Assembly: GCA_001304015.1 (NCBI GenBank)
Contig: LJUY01000010.1
Span: forward strand, 31,507 to 95,506
DNA length: 64,000 nucleotides
Source of the DNA: a candidate division Zixibacteria bacterium SM23_81
GTDB lineage: Bacteria > SM23-81
Direction: 5' to 3'
The notes below the pieces were generated by a model. That model saw nothing but the letters and a program-made list of their open reading frames with translations, was not told the origin of the DNA and made no database searches. The position numbers and the translations under genes are program-made. This document shows, in pieces, positions 34,667-42,257 of the stretch. How positions within the stretch are numbered: position 1 is the stretch's first letter; each line of letters starts with the position of its first letter.

Positions 34667-34790
34667 ACAAAAAAGGCAGAACTCTCATCACAGAAAGTTC
34701 TGCTTCGACTAACAAAGAAAAGCTCCGGCGGCAGGACGATTTTCGAACTCAGTTGGCAGTGCCGTCATAGGAGATGGAAGTCCTATTCCA
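34667..34790 (-). repeat. tRNA-Asn 3'-end plus terminator repeat, copy 1 (degenerate)
   Basis: Minus strand: TGCCGCCGGAGCTTTTC (34714-34732 region) matches the last bases of the tRNA-Asn gene and its exit sequence, followed by the same terminator hairpin (GCAGAACT/AGTTCTGC with T5-6, 34667-34703) used by tRNA-Asn at 40.8 kb. Upstream bases keep a T-loop-like TTCGAAA but the stem does not pair, so this is no functional tRNA. It serves as the terminator of paralog A. Confidence 0.65.
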
Positions 34791-34856
34791 GGAGGCAGCT
34801 AAACTCATCAGCAGCAAACAACACGATGTTTATTACTTCAGTTCATCAGTGCTTCT

Positions 34857-37178
34857 CTAATCCAGCTGACTCCAAACACCATTCAAGTAGCAATAGATAT
34901 GACGACTACCCGCAGAGCCTTTGATGCAAAGATCCCCATCGCTGGGACTTGATGGGAAGTCGCTGCGCGGCTCCAATCTCATCACATCGCTGATGTGTAG
35001 TTTTCTCGCCGGGCTGGTCGTTCCGACGCCGACACGATGATTGGCTCCGCCGACGAATAAAGTCGCTGTATTGGTGTTGAATCCAACCATAAGGGAATAC
35101 TCGATGTTATTAACCAGAGGATCCAAATAGCTTATTCCACTGCCAATAGTGATGGCGAAGGGTGCCTCTGCCGTCACATGATTGCCAATCGCGGTTGAAT
35201 AATTGGAGCTGGCGTTTGTGAAAAATCCGATTGCGGTGGAAAGACCCCCGCTGGCATTGGCGCGCGCCCCTATTGCGGTGGAATTGGTCCCGCTGGCTTT
35301 TGCATTTTCTCCTAAGGCCAACGAAACATGACCTATGCTGTCTGGGGCCCAGTAGCTTCCATCAGAGTCTTTGCCAGCTCTGAGGGCCATCTTGTCTTCG
35401 GCCCAGTAAAGCCTGCCTCCACCGTCCGCTCCATAAAAGTTCACATCGTAGCCTGTGCTGTCTTTGCCCACATTCAATGTTCCTTGAATATCTAACTTTG
35501 CCCCAGGACTCGCCGTCCCGATGCCTACCCGCTGATCGGCTCCACCGACGAACAGAGTGGGCGTTGTGGCGTTGAAACCAACCATAAGGGAATTCGGGAT
35601 GTTATTGATAAGACGGTCGCTATTACTTATCCCTCTGCCAAGGATGATGGCGTCGGTTGTGTCTGCAGCTACATACCTGCCAATCGCGGTTGAATAATCT
35701 CCGCTGGCGGCCATGAAATGCCCCATTGCGGTTGAATAATCTCCGCTGGCGGTCGTGAGACGCCCCATTGCGGTTGAATAGTTTCCGAGAGCCGTGCTGC
35801 TCCCCATTGCGGTTGAAGAGTGCCCGTTAGCTAAGCTGCCATACCCCATTGCGGTTGAAGCGTTCCCGACGGCATAAGTGTATACCCCCATTGCGGTTGA
35901 ATTGTTTCCGGTGGCGCGTGTATCCCACCCCATTGCGGTCGAATAGTGCCCACTGGCGGTCGTGAGACCCCCCGTTGCGGTTGAATAGTCCCCGCTGGCT
36001 TGTGTATTGTATCCCGTGGCCAACGAATAACTTCCTATGCTATCAGGCGCCCAGTGGGTTCCATCAGAGTCACGGCCGACTCGAAGGGCCATCTTCGACT
36101 CAGCCCAAAAAAGTCTTCCTCCGCCAGAAGCCCCATAAAAGTTCACGTCATGGCCGCTGTAGTTTTCACCAACGTTCAACGTTCCCTGAACATCGAGTTT
36201 TACTGCAGGGCTGGTTGTCCCAATGCCCACCCGGCCGGTCGAGAAATCACCATAAATGATCACGGCGCTGGGGACATTGTCATTGGCGATGTACAGTTTG
36301 TTAGAACCGGTCTCAAAGTATCCAGCCTGATGGCCCAGAAAGAGGTTGCTATTGCCTTCGACATTGTGATAGCCGGCCTCATAGCCCATATAGACATTGT
36401 TATGGCCTGTGGTGTTGGAAAAGCCCGCTCGTTGTCCTAAAAATAAGTTGGAAGAGCCGGTGGTGTTGGAAAAGCCGGCGGATGGTCCTAAGAATGCATT
36501 CTCATCGCCTTGATTATCACGGCCGGCATCCTGTCCCACAAAGGTTCCATAACTTCCCGTGTTATTCTCTCCCGCACCAGGACCCACAAAGACATTCTCA
36601 GTATCCGGAACGGACAGCACAGTGGTTCCGCCGATCTTGTATACCGAGTTTATGTTGATATCCCCACTGAGATCAAGCTTGGCCGAGGGCGTGCTCGTCC
36701 CGATGCCAACCGAATCGGCCTCGGTCTCTAGCCGGACCACATTGCCATCATCGACCCATCCACTGCCGCTCCCACCACTCCAGGCATATTCTGCTGTATC
36801 GGCCTCAGCGGCCCAAAATGAATATCCCACCGCGGTTATTCTCTGTCTGGGCTCCAACTCCGGGTCGCCACTCACCTGCACACCTAGCCAGCGAACAGGA
36901 GCTCTGAACACCCCGACCGTAAGAGTATTCACGCTGCCCAAAAGAACATTGAATACACCACTGCTCACTAGCACATCTGGTTGCGTTTCTGACCATTCAG
37001 TCAATCCGCCCGTTGAATCGGTGTATATGGAAAAAGTCATGGCCACCGTAGTGTCCAAAGCCACACCGTACTCATCGGTGAGAGTACCCTGGTAGTTGAT
37101 CAGGCCGGGCACATCGGCTATTGCTACCGTCGATAGCAGAAGCAACGACAGCACCATCATATAAGCGGTCGCCTTCAT
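34857..37178 (-). CDS. Secreted YadA-head/tail-fibre-like protein (paralog A)
   Basis: 773 residues. Signal peptide (MVLSLLLLSTVAIADVPG) and the same N-terminal domain as paralog B (LINYQGTLTD, SGVFNVLLG, PRQRITAVGYSFWAAEA). Residues ~200-300 carry GxxAGxxN-type repeats (NAFLGPSAGFSN, NLFLGQRAGFSN, NVYMGYEAGYHN), and two blocks of YadA/Hia-head repeats of ~14 residues follow (NYSTAMGRLTTASGDYSTAMG; TAIGARANASGGLSTAIG). It ends FPSSPSDGDLCIKGS...YLNGVWSQLD, as many tail-fibre-like proteins do. These are left-handed beta-roll folds usually forming trimers. The autotransporter anchor domain of YadA is absent, so attachment must use another route. GGAGGTG precedes the ATG. Confidence 0.75.
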   Translation of the reverse strand: MKATAYMMVLSLLLLSTVAIADVPGLINYQGTLTDEYGVALDTTVAMTFSIYTDSTGGLTEWSETQPDVLVSSGVFNVLLGSVNTLTVGVFRAPVRWLGVQVSGDPELEPRQRITAVGYSFWAAEADTAEYAWSGGSGSGWVDDGNVVRLETEADSVGIGTSTPSAKLDLSGDININSVYKIGGTTVLSVPDTENVFVGPGAGENNTGSYGTFVGQDAGRDNQGDENAFLGPSAGFSNTTGSSNLFLGQRAGFSNTTGHNNVYMGYEAGYHNVEGNSNLFLGHQAGYFETGSNKLYIANDNVPSAVIIYGDFSTGRVGIGTTSPAVKLDVQGTLNVGENYSGHDVNFYGASGGGRLFWAESKMALRVGRDSDGTHWAPDSIGSYSLATGYNTQASGDYSTATGGLTTASGHYSTAMGWDTRATGNNSTAMGVYTYAVGNASTAMGYGSLANGHSSTAMGSSTALGNYSTAMGRLTTASGDYSTAMGHFMAASGDYSTAIGRYVAADTTDAIILGRGISNSDRLINNIPNSLMVGFNATTPTLFVGGADQRVGIGTASPGAKLDIQGTLNVGKDSTGYDVNFYGADGGGRLYWAEDKMALRAGKDSDGSYWAPDSIGHVSLALGENAKASGTNSTAIGARANASGGLSTAIGFFTNASSNYSTAIGNHVTAEAPFAITIGSGISYLDPLVNNIEYSLMVGFNTNTATLFVGGANHRVGVGTTSPARKLHISDVMRLEPRSDFPSSPSDGDLCIKGSAGSRHIYCYLNGVWSQLD

Positions 37179-37282
37179 AGCTGCACCTCCTATTGGAAAA
37201 AAGGGCTGGGGAATAAAAAGACACTAAAATAAATAGTTATAATTTGCTCATTTAGAAAAAAACATTATACACCTTCAAAATT

Positions 37283-37311
37283 ATTTTACCACGATTCTCT
37301 ATTTCTGTCAA
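37283..37311 (-). promoter_or_regulatory. Promoter of paralog A
   Basis: TTGACA (37306-37311), 17 bases, TAAAAT (37283-37288), followed by a ~100-base AT-rich leader as in paralog B. Confidence 0.82.
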
Positions 37312-37354
37312 GTGCAAAATCATGGTTTACAAAGAGAGTCCTTCGCAGAGCAAA

Positions 37355-37475
37355 GAAAAAGGCAGAACTCTCATAAAAGAAACTTCTGCCTTGACTTAAA
37401 AATAAAGCTCCCCTGGCGGGACGATTTTCGAACTCAGATGGCCATGCCGTCAGAGGAATTGGAGGCCTTATTCAC
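37355..37475 (-). repeat. tRNA-Asn-like/terminator repeat, copy 2 (degenerate)
   Basis: A GGCAGAA/TTCTGCC hairpin with T5-6 on the minus strand (37355-37390), then TTTAAGTCAAGG-type spacer and GGGACGATTTTCGAACTCAG on the + strand, as in copy 1. About three quarters of a ~60-base stretch matches copy 1; the match to the real tRNA-Asn is weaker. It provides the terminator of the LVIVD-repeat gene. Confidence 0.6.
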
Positions 37476-38681
37476 GAAGGTTGAAGACTTATCCTTGTCC
37501 CTATAGGATGATCCCTTTAACAGCCAAGCACTATTCCATACTCGCCAAACTCTTGTCAAACTCCCCGACTACATTCGAGACAGCCGATTCATTACCGACT
37601 CCATCTAGGACCGTGACCACATAGTACAAATTTGCTGCCGGATCGCCGATGCGGGCGTCGGTATGGGCATAGCTGAGATCAGCCGTCGTGGTCAACAGAT
37701 TGCCCGGCCCCGGTGTGAAGTTCGGGTCCTCGTCGCAATATACTCGGTAGCTAATAGGTCCCGGCTCCGAGGAACCATCCACCCCGGTGCTTACCTGGTC
37801 CCAGGTCAGCCAGATGGTGCCTACAGATCCCTTGGCGCTACCGGCGGCCATGACACTCACCTGGGTCTTGGCTGGATTTACATTATCCTTCGAGTAGCCG
37901 CTGTCCGGCGGGCTGAAATAAGAGACCGAAGGGGTATCTGTCTGCGCCTGGATGCAGTACACCGAATAGGTCAGTGTCGAGCAGGAGTCTGCCACCGTGG
38001 GGACCAGGCAACTGTACTGATCCTCCCCAAGGGCGAGCAGGCTGTCCACCACCTCCCAGGTCCCCGGCGGAAGACCATCCGATTTCCCTTCCGAAATCAG
38101 AGAATGGCCATCGTTCAGATAAAAACTCCCTGAACCTCTGGCTGATGCCGGAATCACAGGGGTCTTCTGCCTCGCACCTGAGGTTTCTCTCTTTCCCTTC
38201 TCAACGATCTTCGCCTCCCCAATCATCCTCGCTTTCTGGAAAAGATCCTCAATCCGCCGGAAGATGTAGTACCCGCTGATGGGATAGGTCGGCTCATCGG
38301 CAAAATCGCGCCCGGAGCGAGTGAAATGGACCCGCGCCCAACCTCCCTGATCATCGGGAACGTCCACGATGGAATCGATGACAGCGAAGTTATACAACCA
38401 CTCGATCTCCAGGTCGCTGCAGGCCGGGTTGACGCCCTGGCCGGCATAGACATGCTCCGATCTCCACACCAGACTGCTGCCCGGGGTGGCGAAGGCACAC
38501 CACCCCCCTCCAGGCGTCAATCCCTCCCAGCTGGTGCCGCCATCGGCGCTCAACTCCCAGCCGATGGAATCAAGTTGCGTGGCAGCGAGCCGGGCTCTGG
38601 GAATCTCCTCGCCCGATGCGGACACCACCAGTGATCGCCCGGTATTTTTCTCCAGACTGAATGCTCGCTGAAAGACCTCCA

Positions 38682-38837
38682 CCACCACCAGACCGGCATC
38701 ATCACAGGCCACATAGGCATAATCGCCGGCAATGGCCACGCCATTGGCCCAGCCGGGCGTGTCATAGTAGCCGGCCCAAACCGGAGCGGCGGGATCGCTG
38801 ATGTCCACCACCACCAGACCGGCATCACCATCGATCA
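38682..38837 (-). repeat. 155-base near-exact direct repeat, copy 2 (other copy 39637-39792)
   Basis: The block starting GTGATCGATGGTGATGCCGG is repeated 955 bases apart with a single visible mismatch. Both copies begin at a point where the reading frame breaks. The intervening 126-base LVIVD units are more divergent. Confidence 0.75.
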
Positions 38838-39800
38838 CCGGCCCAAACCGGAGTGGTGGGATCACCGATGTCCACCACCACAAGACCGGTACTTCCATCG
38901 CCCACATAGGCATGATCGCCGGCAATGGCCACGCCATTGGCATGGCCGGGGCCGGGCGTGTCATAGCTGCCGGCCAGCGCCGGAGTAGTGGGATCGCTGA
39001 TGTCCACCACCACCAGACCGGCATAACCATCGGCCACATAGGCATGATCGCCGGCCAGGGCCACGCCATAGGCAGAGCCGGGCGTGACATAGCTGCCGGC
39101 CAGCGCCGGAGTAGTGGGATCGCTGATGTCCACCACCACAAGACCGGCATCATCACAGGCCACATAGGCATGATCGCCGGCCAGGGCCACGCCATAGGCA
39201 TAGCCGAAGGTGTTATACCTGCCGGCCAGCGCCGGAGTAGTGGGATCGCTGATGTCCACCACCACCAGACCGGTACTTCCATCGCCCACATAGGCATAAT
39301 CGCCGGCAATGGCCACGCCACGGGCACGGCCGGGCGTGTCATAGCTGCCGGCCAGCGACGGATTGGCGGGATCGCTGATGTCCACCACCACCAGACCGGC
39401 AGCATAACAGGCCAAATAGGCATGATCGCCGGCTATGGCCAAGGCATGGGCACGGTAGGGCGTGTCATAGCCGCCGGCCCAAACCGGAGCGGTGGGATCG
39501 CTGATGTCCACCACCACCAGACCGGAATCATCACAGGCCACATAGGCATGATCGCCGGCTATGGCCAAGGCATGGGCACGGTCGGGCGTGTCATAGCCGC
39601 CGGCCCAAACCGGAGCGGTGGGATCGCTGATGTCCACCACCACCAGACCGGCATCATCACAGGCCACATAGGCATAATCGCCGGCAATAGCCACGCCATT
39701 GGCCCAGCCGGGCGTGTCATAGTAGCCGGCCCAAACCGGAGCGGCGGGATCGCTGATGTCCACCACCACCAGACCGGCATCACCATCGATCACTTGATCT

Positions 39801-39808
39801 CCCCCCCC
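39801..39808. repeat. Homopolymer tract C8/G8 inside the LVIVD gene
   Basis: Eight consecutive C on the + strand (G on the coding strand) between the signal peptide and the repeats. With eight G the signal-peptide frame ends at TGA 5 codons on; nine or six G would join it to the repeat frame. Confidence 0.7.
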
Positions 39809-40087
39809 ACCGTATCCCACCAGGCCGTGGTGTTCAGGGTGTCCTGGTATTGTGTGGTGGAAAAGTCCTCCAGGTGTCGATGGACGACCGCTTCGGCTGC
39901 AAGGCAGAGCAGAAACACCAGCAGCACAGAAAGTAAAAGGCTACCAACAGACAACCGCTTTTTCATGGCACCCTCCTTTTGGGCTTTTGGATTCACCATT
40001 TATACACGGCGATAGCCTTTGGCCTCACACCATATCGGTCAACACCCAGATGACGTCGATCCACTCTGTCCAAAACGCTCCAGGTTC

Positions 40088-40116
40088 ATTATATCATAAC
40101 TGAACGAATTTGTCAA
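40088..40116 (-). promoter_or_regulatory. Consensus promoter of the LVIVD-repeat gene
   Basis: TTGACA (40111-40116), exactly 17 bases, TATAAT (40088-40093): a perfect sigma-70 consensus on the minus strand, about 120 bases before the ATG. Confidence 0.88.
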
Positions 40117-40280
40117 GTCAAAATTGGATATAGCAAAATAGAATATGGTTATTCAGAAAAGATTGGTGCAGAAAGAATTTTATGCCATCAAGCGACCTCA
40201 TCAGACGGCCTGTTGGCATCTGCTATCGGGGTCAGGAGAATAAAAAGGGCCGGGTGATGCTCGATGCCGCCTCTTCTTCT

Positions 40281-40549
40281 GTCATTCTGGAGGAGGCGAA
40301 GCCTCCGAAGAATCTCAGGCGAAAGATCAAACGCGGCATGAAAGAGTGCTGCAAAAACCGTTTTTCCGGCATTCTGGAGAAGTTACCCAAGAGGTTGGCA
40401 GGTACAGGAAAGAATGTCCATTGGGCCGCTGGCTGGCTTAACGGCTGAGATTCTTCGGGCATGCTTTTCCCTGAACTCTCAGGCAAAGTTTATCCTAATG
40501 CCAGGCGAAGGACTCCGGTATAACTTGGTGAATCTGCCCTCAGAATGAC
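40281..40549. mobile_element. MITE-like element with inverted termini
   Basis: 269 bases bounded by GTCATTCTG (40281-40289) and its reverse complement CAGAATGAC (40541-40549). Inside, CCGAAGAATCTC (40305-40316) and GAGATTCTTCGG (40447-40458) form a second perfect 12-base inverted pair. There is no transposase; a + strand open frame across it (40182-40448) is not credible as a gene. The end sequence resembles the widespread TCATTCTGAG...GAAGAATCT class of short intergenic repeats. Confidence 0.55.
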
Positions 40550-40788
40550 AACATGGTATTACTATCAGGATTGGGAGAGGTATCTTAAAATTTGGAGCGT
40601 TCATTTTTACTTCGTAATGGGTGTTTTAGAAGGAAAGGCGGGGAATGCGACGAAAAGGAGCATTATGAGGGGGAGGTCTCCTCGCTCGCTGTGGATGTTA
40701 TCATCCACAGCCTCCCTCTCGACAGCCGACATCCGAGATGCTTGACACCTTGAATCTTTGCATTCCAATCTCATAGATACTAAAAATA
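40550..40788. other. Intergenic region with one strong hairpin
   Basis: No gene. GCTGTGGATG/CATCCACAGC (40688-40711) forms a perfect 10-bp stem with a four-base loop and no T-run on either side; purpose unknown. Confidence 0.4.
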
Positions 40789-40807
40789 CCGACCTTTTTA
40801 AGGTCGG
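40780..40807 (-). terminator. Second tRNA-Asn terminator
   Basis: CCGACCTT/AAGGTCGG 8-bp stem with three-base loop, followed on the minus strand by TATTTTTAG. It backs up the terminator at 40811-40847. Confidence 0.75.
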
Positions 40808-40810
40808 CTC

Positions 40811-40847
40811 AAAAAAAGGCAGAACTCTCATAACAGAAAGTTCTGCC
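40811..40847 (-). terminator. tRNA-Asn terminator
   Basis: Minus strand GGCAGAACT/AGTTCTGCC 9-bp stem followed by T7, about 20 bases after the tRNA 3' end. Confidence 0.88.
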
Positions 40848-40865
40848 TTGACTTAAAAAGAAAAG

Positions 40866-40938
40866 CTCCGGCGGTAGGACTTGAACCTACAACCTAGTGG
40901 TTAACAGCCACCCGCTCTACCGATTGAGCTACGCCGGA
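40866..40938 (-). tRNA. tRNA-Asn (GTT)
   Basis: 73 bases. Acceptor stem TCCGGCG/CGCCGGA plus discriminator G, D-arm AGCTCAATCGGTAGAGC, anticodon arm GGTGG-CTGTTAA-CCACT with anticodon GTT, T-arm GTAGG-TTCAAGT-CCTAC. CCA is not encoded. It has its own promoter (40960-40988) and two terminators in tandem, so it is a single-gene unit on the minus strand. Confidence 0.95.
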
Positions 40939-40959
40939 ACGATTTCTTGTTCTTGGCTC

Positions 40960-40988
40960 AAAATACAAAACTGCAGGCTGGTTGTCAA
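40960..40988 (-). promoter_or_regulatory. tRNA-Asn promoter
   Basis: TTGACA (40983-40988), 17 bases, TATTTT (40960-40965). The -35 box overlaps the last codons of the upstream GlcF-like gene. Confidence 0.75.
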
Positions 40989-42232
40989 GATTTTTTGCTC
41001 GCCGCTGCCCCCGGTTTGGCCCCTAGGGACGAAGCTTGACCAACGCCCCATGCCCCAGCTAAAACTTCCGCTGTATGCATGATCCTGTGCGGTATACCCC
41101 GGATTTTCAGCCCCCACTCCAGCTGCAACATGCTGAGTGGGTTTCCCGTAACCACCGCGTCAACACCCAATTTCGCTATGGTTTCAAGCCTGCCATCCAG
41201 AATTTTCCCGAAAAGCTCAGGCTGAACGGCCCAGAAGAAGAGAGATCCGGCCCAACGCGCCTCGGGAACCTCCAGCTCGACCAGCTCAAGCTCCGGGATC
41301 TGGGTCAACAACTTATGGTGCCAATCCTCATCCCCATTTAGTCCAGGGGAAGTCAGGTAGGCCACCTTTAAAGGGAGAGCCGAAAAGTCCACATGGTCGG
41401 GCAAAACATCTGTGAGAAATTCCGCCACGTCATAAATGGGGACTAGAAATCCCTCCAATCCCAAAAGCTCCCGGCAATCCCGCTTCAACATCCGCACCCC
41501 CACCGCACAGCCGGTCAAGATCGCATCCAAGCCCTGTTTTTGGAGAATCTCTATGTTCTGCTGGGCCAGCCTTCGGGCGGTGGAGAAATCGCCAGCCTCA
41601 AGAAAGGGCCACCCACAACACGCCAATCCCTCGGGGATAACTGCGGCGATGCCATTCCTTTCCAGAATACTCACAACCGCTTTTACCACTACGGGATAGA
41701 TCTCCTGGGCACACCCGGGAAAATAGGCCACACGCATCCTTGGATTTTTGGGCTCATTTTGCCTGTCTCCATGATCAGACAACAATTCCCCGTGAACCCT
41801 CGCCATGGCCTGGCCATGTGTTTCATCCAACAGCTTCAGGATGGCCGACAGAGGCCGCTGTGCAGAGCTTTGGGCTGTTTGGAGATACTGCGCCCACCGG
41901 GCCAGGGACGGAAAGTCTCTCTGCCCGATATCCAAAACCTGACCTGAGACCAGCTCTGCCCTGGCTCGCAGGATGATCTCGGTGACCTGGACATCTCCAG
42001 GACAGGCTTCCTGACAGGCACCACAAGTGAGACACCGGGACAGCAAATGCGCCAGGTTTGCCGAAGGCTCAATGTCGCCATCCAACATGGCCTTGACCAG
42101 CTGAACCTTTCCCCGGGCCACGGCTGGCTCTCGTCCCAATTCTAAAAAAACCGGGCATACCGCCCGGCACAGGCCACACCGAAAACATCGAGCTATGAGA
42201 TCTTTCAATGGCTTTGGACTTTTATTCACCAT
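40985..42232 (-). CDS. GlcF-like (Fe-S)-binding oxidoreductase subunit
   Basis: 415 residues. The N-terminus holds two 4Fe-4S motifs, RCFRCGLCRAVCPVF and RCLTCGACQEACPGDV. The rest has two cysteine-rich CCG-type domains: FPGCAQEIYP with LACCGWPFLEAGD, and a second, degenerate one (LTSPGLN, TGNPLSMLQLEWG) in which the CC pair and some cysteines are missing. This is the layout of the glycolate oxidase iron-sulfur subunit GlcF and of HdrD-like proteins. The FAD subunit (GlcD) is not next to it in the window. It follows secA by 25 bases and its 3' end carries the tRNA promoter. The substrate is uncertain. Confidence 0.75.
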   Translation of the reverse strand: MVNKSPKPLKDLIARCFRCGLCRAVCPVFLELGREPAVARGKVQLVKAMLDGDIEPSANLAHLLSRCLTCGACQEACPGDVQVTEIILRARAELVSGQVLDIGQRDFPSLARWAQYLQTAQSSAQRPLSAILKLLDETHGQAMARVHGELLSDHGDRQNEPKNPRMRVAYFPGCAQEIYPVVVKAVVSILERNGIAAVIPEGLACCGWPFLEAGDFSTARRLAQQNIEILQKQGLDAILTGCAVGVRMLKRDCRELLGLEGFLVPIYDVAEFLTDVLPDHVDFSALPLKVAYLTSPGLNGDEDWHHKLLTQIPELELVELEVPEARWAGSLFFWAVQPELFGKILDGRLETIAKLGVDAVVTGNPLSMLQLEWGLKIRGIPHRIMHTAEVLAGAWGVGQASSLGAKPGAAASKKS

Positions 42233-42257
42233 TGACTATGGCGGAAAAGAGAGAGTC

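Larger units (their letters stand above)
37531..39966 (-). pseudogene. LVIVD-repeat secreted protein, split by two frame changes
   Basis: Three consecutive pieces of one coding unit. (1) 39790-39966: signal peptide MKKRLSVGSLLLSVLLVFLL and a short conserved start (FSTTQYQDTLNTTAWWDTVGG), ending at TGA after a G8 tract. (2) 38825-39797, next frame: eight ~42-residue LVIVD beta-propeller repeats, each with GLVVVDISDP and YAYVA/AYVG. (3) 37531-38845, another frame: one more repeat, then a domain with LSADGGTSWEGLTPGGG, and fibronectin-III-like domains ending VVGEFDKSLASME. The ATG has GGAGGG upstream and a perfect promoter. Either the gene is broken or phase-variable, or the repeats were misassembled. 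Confidence 0.7.

Noticed and set aside
34714-34790. A second functional tRNA at 34.7 kb
   Set aside because: Only the acceptor end and a T-loop-like TTCGAAA are present; the T-stem does not pair and no D or anticodon arm is found.
38825-39797. Regular ~126-base repeats considered as a CRISPR array
   Set aside because: Units are contiguous coding repeats without spacers and encode the LVIVD propeller motif.
39790-39797. In-frame TGA in the LVIVD gene read as selenocysteine
   Set aside because: Reading through TGA keeps the wrong frame for the repeats and soon meets further stops; a frame change at G8 explains it better.
38801-40015. Long + strand open frame (404 codons) across the LVIVD repeats
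   Set aside because: It is the antisense of the repeats: its His/Ile/Ala-rich periodic translation mirrors the 126-base units and it has no ribosome site or family resemblance.
40182-40448. Possible 88-residue + strand protein
   Set aside because: It crosses the left end of the inverted-repeat element, has no ribosome site and no family resemblance.
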